Assembly: GCF_026230105.1 (NCBI RefSeq)
Contig: NC_079480.1
Location: forward strand, 22,300,488-22,364,487
Direction: 5' to 3'
Origin: Diorhabda sublineata
Taxonomy: Eukaryota > Arthropoda > Insecta > Coleoptera > Chrysomelidae
Length of the DNA: 64,000 bases
Shown: in pieces, positions 35,777 through 46,294 of the stretch
Layout of the letters: each line of letters begins with the position of its first letter
Position numbering within the stretch: the first letter of the stretch is position 1
The notes under the pieces: generated by a model
Told to the model about the DNA's origin: nothing
Databases searched by the model: none
What the model saw: only the letters and a program-made list of their open reading frames with translations
Position numbers and translations under genes: made by a program

Positions 35777-37411
35777 TCTCATTGGATCTAAAAAAGTAGG
35801 GTATGACAACAAAAAAAAAAGATAGGTTAGTTTCAAAATATTTCTAACATTATCAAGATAATACTGAAGGTGAACCGATTCAATCTAGATCCTTCATCAA
35901 ATTCGTCAATATACTGAATTGAAAGCATGATTAACCTTGTGTATCTTAGAACTTCGGACCTACGATAAAGGACCCTCTAATTAAGTGAACAATAGACATT
36001 GATTAGTGGTTATTTCACCCCTAAAATCAATTTTGCTTACTAAAACATTAGTAGAAAAAAAATTATCAAGAAATAAAATCATTACGAGTGTTGGTACATA
36101 AGTTTATTGTCGAGGCTTTTTTCCATTTCGAAACATCCGCTTCTTCAAGTATAACCTCTCAATTAATTTGTTTTCTTCTTCTTTTTTTTTTCGGAAATGT
36201 ATTGAATGATAAAAAGTATCCAGACAAAGAAAACTCAATGCAGTATATCGCAGCTTTCAATATCGCGAAATAAGTCATCGGAAGAAACTCCGTGGAGAAG
36301 GAAAATGGGAAAAAAAGGGCGTGGTGGGAGCGCACTATGTTTTTGTTTGTTTGATGGATTTGTCCACGACGACAGAACACTAATATCGAACCATCGAAAT
36401 CAATTAATGGATGACAAAAACGAGGGTGATAAATAGCAATAGACATTCCTTTTTATACAATGGAGAAGTTAATGGCTTCTAATTTTCTCCAGCTCAACCA
36501 ATGAATCTAATAAAAATATTTGTTATCGAAAACAAGCGTTTGAATAAAATGGAAATAATCGTATATCTCTGTTGAAAACAGAATTTGCATTTTGGTGGAA
36601 AATTTGAAATATTACCCAACGTATTTTTCATTACACTCGAATATATGATGTAGGAAAATATTATTTTCATTAAGAAAGGATTGAAAAAATGAAAAATAAC
36701 CAATTATAGTCCAGTCAATGATCATTTTTATGTGTAGTTATCCCATACAGAAAAAATCAAAATCTGGTTGCTTATTCATTTTCAATTCCAAGAACATTTT
36801 GTTTAATGTAGGTTTTTCAGAAATTTGCGGTAAAAAATACGTTTTTAAACGGTTTCAAAATTTAAAAATCAAAATGGAAAGATTCTACGTACAATAACCA
36901 AAAACCAACGCATTTTTCAAAAAAAAGTTCCTAGCATAAATACGAGTTTTAAAGAGAATAAAATTTTATATTTTTTTGTTAAAAAAAAGTGAAAATTCCA
37001 TTCTATCACCCCATTTGAAGAAACCAACCTATAATTCATTTTATTCTCGATACTTTTTGAGTATTTGTACAGTTAAAATTGATTGAGAAAATTATTTTCG
37101 TAATTTAACGAAAAATTCTTCAAAAAAACCTTTAACGATACGCAAAATTTTGTAGAATACAAAATTGTATTTCTTTTCTGAAAGTACTTTTTTCGAATTC
37201 TTTTAGCATCAAACTTTTTAGAAAATAAGAAAAGAAAATGAATTTAGAGCTTTAAAAAAACATACGAAAAGCTTTTTTGGAGAATTTGATTGATGAAAAG
37301 CTAAGCAAATCATAGGGAAAAAATAACTACATTTTTTTCGATTTAGTGCATTTTCGTGAAAAACCTTCTAAAAATGTGATTTTATTACCTGAAAACTGAG
37401 CACTTGGCACT
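35777..37411. other. Non-satellite interruption between the two satellite blocks
   Basis: About 1.6 kb of AT-rich sequence with no 163-bp units. I found no inverted repeats or matching target duplication at its borders, so I cannot say whether it is an insertion or an original spacer. Overlapping 61-95-residue frames at 36088-36446 have no domain. Confidence 0.5.
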
Positions 37412-40190
37412 GGGGTTTGGAATGGTCAAAATCAAACTTCGTACGATCATTTTAGATATTATCAAAGGAAAATCTGATTATTTTTTCGAATGTTCGTAAA
37501 AGCACCTGGGGTAATACAAATTTCCATGGGTTCATTGGTAATTTATAACCGTAAGCTTTACAGAAACATAAAAAGAGATTTGAAATGGACAAAAACAAAC
37601 TTCGTACTATCATTTTAAATATTATCAAAGAAAAATCTGATTATTTTTTCGAATTTTCGTAAAAGCACCTGAGCTAATACAAATTTCCATGGCTTTATTG
37701 GTATTTTACAACCGTAAGCTTTACAGAAACATAAATAGAGATTTGAAATGGACAAAAACAAACTTCCTACGATCATTTTAAATATTATCAAAGAAAAATC
37801 TGATTATTTTTTCGAATTTTCGTAAAAGCACCTGAGCTAATACAAATTTCCATGGTTTCATCGGTATTTTATAACCGTAAGCTTTACAGAAATATAAAAA
37901 GAGGTTTGGAATTGTCAGACACAAACTTCGTACGATCATTTTTAATATTATCAAAGAAAAATCTGATTACTTTTTCGAATTTTTGCAACAGCACCTGAGC
38001 TAATACAAATTTCCATGGTTTCATTGGTATTCTATAACCGTAAGCTTTACAGAAAGATAAAAAGAGGTTTGGAATGGTCAGAAACAAACTTCGTACGATC
38101 ATTTTCAATATTATCAAAGAAAAATCTGATTATTTTTTCGAATTTTCGTAAAAGCACCTGAGCTAATACAAATTTCCATGGTTTCATTGGTATTTTATAA
38201 CCGTAAGCTTTACAGAAAGATAAAAAGAGGTTTGGAATGGTCAGAAACAAACTTCGTACGATCATTTTCAATATTATCAAAGAAAAATCCGATTATTTTT
38301 TCAAATTTTCGTAACAGCACCCGAGCTAATACAAATTTCCATTGTTTCATTGGTATTTTATAACCGTAAGCTTTACAGAAACATAAAAAGAGGTTTGGAA
38401 TGGTCAGAAACAAACTTCGTACGATCATTTTCAATATTATGAAAAAAAAATCTGATTATTTTTTCGAATTTTCGTAAAAGCACCTGAGCTAATACAATTT
38501 TCCATGGTTTTATTAGTATTTTATTTTATTATTTCACAGAAACATAAAAAGAGGTTTGAAATGGTCAGAAACAAACTTCGTACGATCATTTTCAATATTA
38601 TCAAGGAAAAATCTGATTATTTTTCCGAATTTTTGTAAAAGCACCTGAGCTTATACAAATTTCCATTGTTTCATTGGTATTTTATAACCGTAAGCTTTAC
38701 AGAAACATAAAAAGAGGTTTGGAATGGTCAGAAACAAACTTCGTACCATCATTTTTAATATTATCAAAGAAAAATCTGATAATTTTTTCGAATTTTTGTA
38801 AAATCACCTGAACTTATACAAATTTCCATGGTTTCATTGGTATTTTATAACCGTAAGCTTTACAGAAACATAAAAAGAGGTTTGGAATGGTCAGAAACAA
38901 ACTTCGTACGATCATTTTCAATATTATCAAAGAAAAATCTGATTATTTCTTCGAATTTTCGTAAAAGCACCTGAGCTAATACAAATTTCCATGGTTTCAT
39001 TGGTATTTTATAACCGTAAGCTTTACAGAAAGATAAAAAGAGGTTTGGAATGGTCAGAAACAAACTTCGTACGATCATTTTCAATATTATCAAAGAAAAA
39101 TCCGATTATTTTTTCAAATTTTCGTAACAGCACCCGAGCTAATACAAATTTCCATGGTTTCATTGGTATTTTATAACCGTAAGCTTTATAGAAACATAAA
39201 TAGAGGTTTGGAATGATCAGAAACAAACTTCGTACGATCATTTTCAATATTATCAAAGAAAAATTTGAATATTTTTTCGAATTTTCGTAAAAGCACCTGA
39301 AGTAATACAAATTTCTATGGTTTCATTGGTATTTTATAAACGTAAGCTTTACATTCAGAAACATAAAAAGAGGTTTGAAATGGACAAAAACAAACTTCGT
39401 ACGATCATTTTAAATATTATCAAAGAAAAATCTGATTATTTCTTCTAATTTTCGTAAAAGCACCTGAGCTAATACAAATTTCCATGGTTTCATTAGTATT
39501 TTATAACCGTAAATTTTACAGAAACATAAAAAGAGGTTAGGAATGGTCAGAAACAAACTTCGTACGATCATTTTCAATATTATGAAAAAAAAATCTGATT
39601 ATTTTTTCGAATTTTCGTAAAAGCACCTGAGCTAATACAATTTTCCATGGTTTTATTAGTATTTTATTTTATTATTTCACAGAAACATAAAAAGAGGTTT
39701 GAAATGGTCAGAAACAAACTTCGTACCATCATTTTTAATATTATCAAAGAAAAATCTGATAATTTTTTCGAATTTTTGTAAAATCACCTGAACTTATACA
39801 AATTTCCATGGTTTCATTGGTATTTTATAACCGTAAGCTTTACAGAAACATAAAAAGAGGTTTGGAATGGTCAGAAACAAACTTCGTACGATCATTTTCA
39901 ATATTATCAAAGAAAAATCTGATTATTTTTTAAAATTTTTGTAAAAGCATTTGAGCTTATACAAATTTCCATGGTTTCATTGGTATTTTATAAACGTAAT
40001 CTTTACAGAAACATAAAAAGAGGTTTGTAATGGACAAACACAAACTTCCTACGATCATTTTAAATATTATGAAAGAAAAATCTGATTATTTTTTCGAATT
40101 TTCGTAAAAGCACCTGAACTAATACAAATTTCCATGGTTTCATTGGTATTTTATAACCGTAATCTTTACAGAAACACATATCATACAAAC
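37412..40190. repeat. 163-bp satellite, block 2, about 17 units with multi-unit duplications
   Basis: CCGTAAGCTTTACAGAAA recurs every 163 bp (for example 38041, 38204 and 38367, taken from the TAAGCTT word). Typical units read ACTTCGTACGATCATTTTCA, AATATTATCAAAGAAAAATC and CATGGTTTCATTGGTATTTT. Variant-specific words recur at multiples of the period: TATTAGTATTTTATTTTATT near 38511 and 39654 (7 units); TTCGTACCATCATTTTTAAT near 38740 and 39720 (6 units); TCCGATTATTTTTTCAAATT at 38288 and 39101 (5 units). Serial minus-strand open frames of 61-95 residues are repeat artefacts, because 163 is not a multiple of three. Confidence 0.93.
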
Positions 40191-40194
40191 TTTG

Positions 40195-41375
40195 TATGAT
40201 CTTTTTAAATAGTAGACTTTGAAAGAAAGATTAAGAACATTTTTCATATAAATCAATGTTATGTAGAGTATATACACTTTTTAACCCTCATTGACTGGAC
40301 TATCAAGTAAACTAATAATCTGATAAGTAATTAAAAATGAAGTAAAAGCTTTTTCAGCGTGTTTTTCATATAAAATGGCTTCTTCCAACCGTATTTTTGA
40401 TTTTAAAAGCCAATAAATTATTTTTATTTCACACACTGTTATTATATGTTATAATATTATAAAGATAATGAATTACCTTAACGATTTCACTTATCAAAAG
40501 GTAAATGAGAATACAACATAGAGACTGATAGCAATGCATCTAATCTCTTGTTTTAATTAATGTAAGGCATCTCTTCACTGAAAACCCACCCTTCTGCACT
40601 CTTCAGCACGCTCCAAAAACCACTTCAAAACTGAAAAATATGCACGTGAAGCTCGTACCCGATAATGAAGCTTATTTTTCTTCAGCAGTTTCCCGTGTTT
40701 CGCTTTACATGTTGAACGTGTAAATTAAGGAGATTCTTGATTACATGTCGGAAATCAGAAGTGGGATATTTGTTGTTTCAGTCGCGGTAATGAAAACAGG
40801 GAAAAAACACAGGACGGTATTCGAAATTTTTCACCGAAAACGAATCGACTATTTCAATTAATCACTCACGCGAAATACTGCATTAAATTCTATTATTTAT
40901 ATAAGGAAAACAACCGGACGAAAACGGAATTTAACTCACCCCCAAATTGAATTTCTGCCGAATCGGTTGTATATATATATGTGTGTGTGTAGACAAAAGA
41001 TTTATCCCTTAAAAGTGATTACAACATTTCAGACTTCCCGGAATGTCGAAGGAAATTGAGAAATATCGGTACATTATTGTCGCCGAGCGATTGCACGTCT
41101 AGAAACCACTAAAACATACAGTCTGCGACCTTATACTTAAGAGAAAACTGTTGGGTTCCTGTAGGGGTGTTTACAGTGGCGGGGTTGTAATAATCATCTT
41201 AGATGATAATTTCCCAAAAACAACTTTAGAATCGTAGAAATTATTTACAAATCGAAACTAAACATCTATACTTAATATTTAACTTAATGCTGTTTAATTT
41301 CTAACTTTTAAAATGATTTTCATCAATATTTCACGTCTCTTAATCGGCTTAACTTCATCCCCCATTTTTGGTAGT
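40195..41375. other. Unassigned intronic sequence
   Basis: The first 40 bp are decayed satellite. A compound (TA)n(TG)n run lies at about 40971-40990. GC rises modestly at 40560-40900 without a readable exon. Confidence 0.4.
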
Positions 41376-41377
41376 TT

Positions 41378-41572
41378 CTCAATAGCCTTTTCGCAAGACA
41401 AGACTTGAGACAATCCATAGACCCCGACCAAACAATTGCTCCAGGTAAATAGACGAGAAATGGGACTAGACACACCATGGACATCACGGATTATCCTTGC
41501 TGCCGTTGGTGCATTGGGGAAGACGAAATCACACACCACGTTATCTGTGAGTTTCCAGGGGTTTAAACATTT
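41378..41572 (+). pseudogene. LINE (non-LTR retrotransposon) C-terminal relic
   Basis: The plus strand reads FARQDLRQSIDPDQTIAPGK, a stop, then a segment including DITDYPCCRWCIGEDEITHH and VICEFPG. This matches the region after RNase H in insect non-LTR elements: the LR..TG.LTGH stretch followed by a CxxC...H....C zinc-binding tail. Only this tail survives, with one stop. The minus-strand 81-residue frame here is its shadow. Confidence 0.65.
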
Positions 41573-41577
41573 GAATG

Positions 41578-41840
41578 CATTTGGGTCTCGTGAAGTTTTT
41601 TAATCAACGAGCGATTATAGTTTCGTTTTTTTGCAATACATTTTTAAAAACTCACGAATTATAATTGGCGCAGTCAGTAGGATCGCAAAAACATACTGTT
41701 TTGAATAATTTCTTATTGAAATAATATTTATAACTATTTTCAATATTAAACATATTCTTCTTCAAAATTTCCTCGTCCATTAACTATATAATTCTTAGTG
41801 CACATGTTATTTCCTATATAACTAATTCTATCTCATTAAC
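41578..41840 (+). mobile_element. LTR end plus leader fragment of a Gypsy-like retroelement, copy 1
   Basis: It contains TGGCGCAGTCAGTAGGATCG at 41666-41685, directly after AATTATAAT. This matches, with about two differences, the sequence complementary to the 3' end of insect tRNA-Ser used as primer-binding site by the 17.6/297 group of Ty3/Gypsy elements. The upstream 88 bp (ATTTGGGTCTCGTGAAG onwards) would be the end of the LTR and the downstream part the untranslated leader. No gag, pol or env frame is nearby. It ends TATCTCATTAAC, as does copy 3. Confidence 0.6.
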
Positions 41841-41843
41841 AAG

Positions 41844-41973
41844 CATTTGGATCTCGTGAAGTGTTTTATTCAACCAACGATGATAGTTTCGTTTTTTGCA
41901 ATAAATTTTCAAGAACGAATGAATTATAATTGGCGCAGTCAGTAGGATCGCGAAAACAACTACTGTTTTGAAC
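41844..41973 (+). mobile_element. LTR end plus primer-binding site, copy 2
   Basis: CATTTGGATCTCGTGAAGTG opens the copy three bases after copy 1 ends. The TGGCGCAGTCAGTAGGATCG site is at 41931-41950, 265 bp from that of copy 1. Similarity stops near GTTTTGAAC. A 72-residue minus-strand frame over it is non-coding shadow. Confidence 0.6.
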
Positions 41974-41974
41974 G

Positions 41975-43640
41975 GTTTAAACACTTGAACAAACCCCACA
42001 ACTTGTCTAAGGATATCAAAGGGTTCAGTCAAAGGACATCGGACTTTAGTGACGTCAATTAGGGCACGACGGGTCTATGTGTTCAACGAGTTCACGGCCG
42101 CCTACAACTATGAATTATAACCTAAAACGTCAATTTGTAAGGATTTTTTTCTTTGGAGAAGTGATTAGTTTTTAAAGTACGTGTTTTTCGAACACTACAA
42201 CCTACAGAAGTTTAAGTTCTATGTCCACCAGGTATCCTCTACACGGTGGGAGCAACTTGTGATTGCTTTTTACATGAAAAAAAAATTATAATGAATGAAA
42301 GTTTTTAAACTTTATTAAAAATGTTTATTTGAACTATTTCAAACACTGTTAATAAAATATCATATTTTTCAATTTCGAAATATCAAGCTACAGAAATATT
42401 AACATTTTCGATTTCTATTCAAACTAGCGAGAAAAGAAGACAGATTGCAATAATTAACCCGGAGCTTTTTACTTTTTTATTTTTGTCTCTACTTCTCTTC
42501 ATAGAGATCAATCGGAATGAGGGAATTCAGAAAATAGTCTTTGTTTACATTCATATTTAGTATAAAGCCGTTAGATTGTAAATTACTAAAAATCTGTAAA
42601 ACATACGAGTGGTAGACTAAATTTACTATATCGTCGAGGTAGTTTTTTTTAAGATTTATAGAGCGTTTAGAAGACTAGGAATGGAAATGGGAGTCGTTTT
42701 ATATGACACCTGGATGTGTTTCTTCAAAAACCAACGCTCATAATGCACGGCATCCAAATTTTTCTATACGCAGTCGAAACAAAACCAAGAGTTCGTTTTG
42801 ACAACGACTCTAAGTACTCAACTGACTATCCTTGCTAGAGGAAACATCTCGGAAAGGGAATTGTTTAAATTACGTAAACAAAGTTTATGGAATCGACTTT
42901 ATATATGGTAGTATTCGTATATACGGTAGTATATAACCATCTTATTAAGATTATGAATAAACTTCTCCATCAAATAAACGATCTAATATTTATTTTTTTG
43001 TCTATGATATTGAAAATTAGTCAGATTTTTGAGCGAGGGCGTCACTAGCAAATCAACGTTTCACGCCCAAGACTGTGGGAACTCCAAAAAGAAGAAACCC
43101 TATAATAGATGAAAAAGGAAGAAGAGAAGGAGTAAGATAATCCCAGGAGGAAATCATGAAAAGGATGGAGACGCATTTGCTAAACAAAACAGCGTTCGTA
43201 CTGATATTTATAAAAGAGATGGAAGAGTTTTAAAAATCAAATTATGGTAAGCAAAGATAAGCAAATGGATGGCTGTTTTATGTAAGGAAAATATATCGGA
43301 AGCGGAAAGAAAAACCGCTGAAGAAGGAGACAAAACAAACCAGGTAAAACCAGAGAAAAGACTCATTTTGACCAGCGATAAGAAAGGAATTTAGAGGAAA
43401 AATGGAGACACCAAGAAAACAAGTTTCCAGCCAAATAAACGAGAATAAAGAGGAAAAAACGAGGAAGTTAAATGTAAAAGGACTGAAGGTAAACAGTCGC
43501 GTTTCGAACGTCGAAATCTAATTGAATCGGAACCGAAAAATCGGAGGGTTAAGCGGATTTTTACCGAAAAGGGTAGGAAAGGGTTTACTCAATTCAGCAC
43601 TCACATATAATAAGGAATATAATATAATCATAAAGAGCTG
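41975..43640. other. Unassigned region, partly purine-rich
   Basis: AGTGACGTCAATTAGGGCAC near 42049 resembles the AGTGACGTA starts of some Gypsy-group LTRs, but no matching LTR could be traced. From about 43080 to 43500 the plus strand is strongly purine-rich (GAAGAAGAG, GGAAGCGGAAAG) and translates mainly to K/E. No domain was recognised. Confidence 0.35.
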
Positions 43641-44193
43641 GAAGTCAAGATGTTATGAATTAGTATTTTGACAGCAGTTGAAATTTTGACAGCTGTCATT
43701 CAAAATATGGTACTTGAAGTGAAATTATATGAAAACTCTCAATCTGATCTCTGATGTGTTTATAATAAAAGTTTGTAGATCGCGTTGAAAGGAAAGTTAA
43801 ACTTTCGGAAAAGTCTTAAAGTACACGTTGAATCCTTTGGCAGGAAATTTATTATGCGAGTTATTTTATTATTTGCGGTTTAACTTCGTAGTTAGTTTAG
43901 CTTGAGAATGAAATACGCGTATAGGGAGATTAGCGCCTTCCAGTGCGGCTTATCTTTTCATTTTGTGTACGGTTTGCGGTTATTTTACAGTCAGTTTTAA
44001 TAAAACCATTATTCCGTAAATATTAATTGAATTATAGTCGTATTATTCACCTGTAAGCGAATAAGCGAATACATCAAGTTGGATGAAGAATATTTGAAAA
44101 TTCTTTTCTTTATAACCATAACCTAATAAGTTAAAGCCAAAATTCACTAAAAAAGTCATTAAACCATTGAAAAATCTTTGTATATTTGGATGA

Positions 44194-44442
44194 ATTTGGG
44201 TCTCGTGAAATCTCTTATTCAACGATCGTTTTTTGCAATAAATTTTTAAAAACGAATGAATTATAACTGGCGCAGTCAATAGGATCGCGAAAACATTTAC
44301 TGTTTTCAAATATTTCTCATTGAAATAATATTTTCAATATTGAACATATTCTTTTTCAGAATTTTCCCGTCCATTAACTATATAATTTCGACGCCGACAA
44401 TTTAACGTACACATGTTATATAACTAACTCTATCTCATTAAC
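44194..44442 (+). mobile_element. LTR end plus leader fragment, copy 3
   Basis: ATTTGGGTCTCGTGAAATCT to TATCTCATTAAC, with TGGCGCAGTCAATAGGATCG at 44268-44287. It follows copy 1 through the leader (ATTGAAATAATATTTTCAAT, CCGTCCATTAACTATATAAT) with small indels. The preceding 400 bp contains TTTTAATAAAACCATTATTC and might include more of an LTR, but I could not define a start. Confidence 0.6.
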
Positions 44443-44654
44443 TAGTGATGTGTTAGAATACGTGTCGATATTCCATGTTAGATCATAGTTTGCGACTTTG
44501 TCGTGTAATTTCACACGGATGCAATTAATCAAATTGAAAGCCGTTCATGCCGTTTAACACTACCAGAAACTGAGTTTTAGCATCACTGATTAGAAATTAC
44601 GTACAATTAACATACTACAGCAAATATATTTTAATTTTACTGTGATTTACGTCT

Positions 44655-45035
44655 TTTATTGATGGTACTACTGACATTAATAGCGCCATCTATTCGTTAG
44701 TAGCCAAATATATGAATCACAGATTTCTTAAAGAATTTTTCGTACTAAATCTAGTGATATACGTTTTTTGTTGTTTTTATTATCGATATTAAGAACGCCA
44801 TCTATTCGTTAGTAGTCAAATATATGAATCACAGATTTCTAAATGAATTCTTCGTATTCAATCTAGTGAAATACGTTTTTTGTTGTTGGTACTACTGACA
44901 TTAATAACGCCATCTATTCTTTAGTAGCCAAATATATGAATCACAGATTTCTGAATGAATTTTTCGTACTAAATCTAGTGATATACGTTTTTTATTGTTG
45001 GTATTATCTATATCAATCGCGCCATCTATTTATAG
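44655..45035. repeat. Tandem repeat, 112-bp period, 3.3 copies
   Basis: GCCATCTATTCGTTAGTAG starts at 44685, 44797 and 44909 (variant), with GCCATCTATTTATAGC at 45021, each exactly 112 bp apart. Units share AAATATATGAATCACAGATT and ATCTAGTGATATACGTTTTT. Non-coding. Confidence 0.88.
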
Positions 45036-45039
45036 CTAT

Positions 45040-45610
45040 ATGTTTTATTATAGTACAGGCACTCAAATAATAATTAAAGCGACCGATAAGGGATGTTTCG
45101 ATTTAATTAATTTATATAATTCGTACTGAATTTAATTTATGTAAATTACTGTGGAACGAAGCCGCGTTCATAAGGAAGTTTGCGTTAAGGAATTTACAAT
45201 TTGACCATAAAAGATTTCCATACTAATAAAGCTGTTGGATAACGGGTAATTACCGTGGAAAACAAGGATAAGAAAAAAGAAACGAGAGGGAATTACATAA
45301 ATTAACCGAGAGTTTAGAATAATGGAAGCGTTTGCATAATAAATTTTGTTAAATATTTATCTGTATAATAATTGATGTACTCGTATATATGAACGAGATT
45401 TTATAGTAATGGATCATAGATAAAACGTGAATATAACGAATTATACACTATGAAACGTCGTTTATTTACTTGGGTATATCCTCGCGACCAAAAAACGTTT
45501 TGAATTCGAAGTTTACACGTTGAAAACGCAGATCGACAATAGATCAAAGAAAACAAGGAAACGTTCACGATAAAGCGATCTTATTTCCACGATCAAATAT
45601 AAAAATCAAT
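45040..45610. other. Unassigned intronic sequence
   Basis: No feature supported. Confidence 0.4.
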
Positions 45611-45629
45611 ATTTTTCTGATGATACAGA

Positions 45630-45695
45630 TCCAATCCAAGATCCAAGACCACTAGCAGACATAGTAGGCACTAGAAAAAGTTCAGTGTACTAAAT
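45630..45695 (+). pseudogene. Tiny mariner helix-turn-helix fragment
   Basis: The plus strand reads DPRPLADIVGTRKSSVY, comparable with the DNRRLKVRKLLDIVGITKSA of the relic at 31016 and with the mariner consensus around the second helix-turn-helix. Only about 17 residues remain, so the call is tentative. Confidence 0.4.
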
Positions 45696-45964
45696 GTATA
45701 AATAAAAACCTTCCTTAAACCTTTAAACTTAGCAGAAATATTTTATCTCGTCTCAGTTTCTTCCTGCAGTCAAATATTTTTTTTTAACTATCCAACGTGG
45801 TGATAACACATTTAAAAAGTACGTATTTTCATTATTTTGGATTTGATATTGCAAATCAAGTTAAAAAGTGCCTAATGAGTTTTGCAAAAGTTGTAGAATC
45901 GTTTTACTCCAGTGGTTATCAGGAGAAATCTCCACTTTCCATTTGGTTCACCAATGCTATGGAT

Positions 45965-46290
45965 AGCCTATTTTAAAGCTCATAGTGCATTCGGAAGTCT
46001 GTTTTATAGCTCATAGTTCATTCTGAAGTCTGTTTTCAAGCTCATAGTACATTCGAAAGGCTTTTTTCAAGCTCATAGCTCATAGTACATTCTGAAGTCT
46101 ATTTTCAAGCTCATAGTACATTTTGAAGCCTTTTTTCAAGCTCATAGTACCTAGTACATTCTGAAGTCTGTTTTCAAGTTCATAGTATATTTGGAAGTCT
46201 TTTTTCAAGCTCATAGTAAATTCGGAAGTTTGTTTTCAAGCTCATAGTACATTCGGAAGTCTGTTTTCAAGTTCATAGTTCATTAATTGA
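45965..46290. repeat. 31-bp minisatellite, about 10 copies
   Basis: The unit GAAGTCTGTTTTCAAGCTCA plus TAGTACATTCG repeats head to tail with a 31-bp period (GGAAGTCT near 45993, GAAGTC at 46025). Some units carry insertions of GCTCATA or CTAGTA. Variants alternate TCTGTTTTCAAG with CTTTTTTCAAG. Confidence 0.9.
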
Positions 46291-46294
46291 AATT

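Noticed and set aside
37884..39310. Series of 61-95-residue minus-strand open frames with near-identical proteins (for example KPWKFVLAQVLLRKFEKI)
   Set aside because: They are produced by the 163-bp satellite. The unit length is not a multiple of three, boundaries follow the repeat, and no start or family is conserved.
35000..40190. CRISPR array
   Set aside because: Units are contiguous 163-bp satellite monomers without short palindromic repeats or unique spacers, and the genome is eukaryotic.
43080..43500. Purine-rich stretch considered as a coding exon
   Set aside because: Translation is K/E-rich with stops in every frame and no domain, better explained by composition.
43649..44049. Solo LTR of about 400 bp starting TGTTATGAATTAG and ending ATTCA
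   Set aside because: TG...CA borders can be drawn, but the flanking bases do not form a target duplication and no second copy is present in the window.
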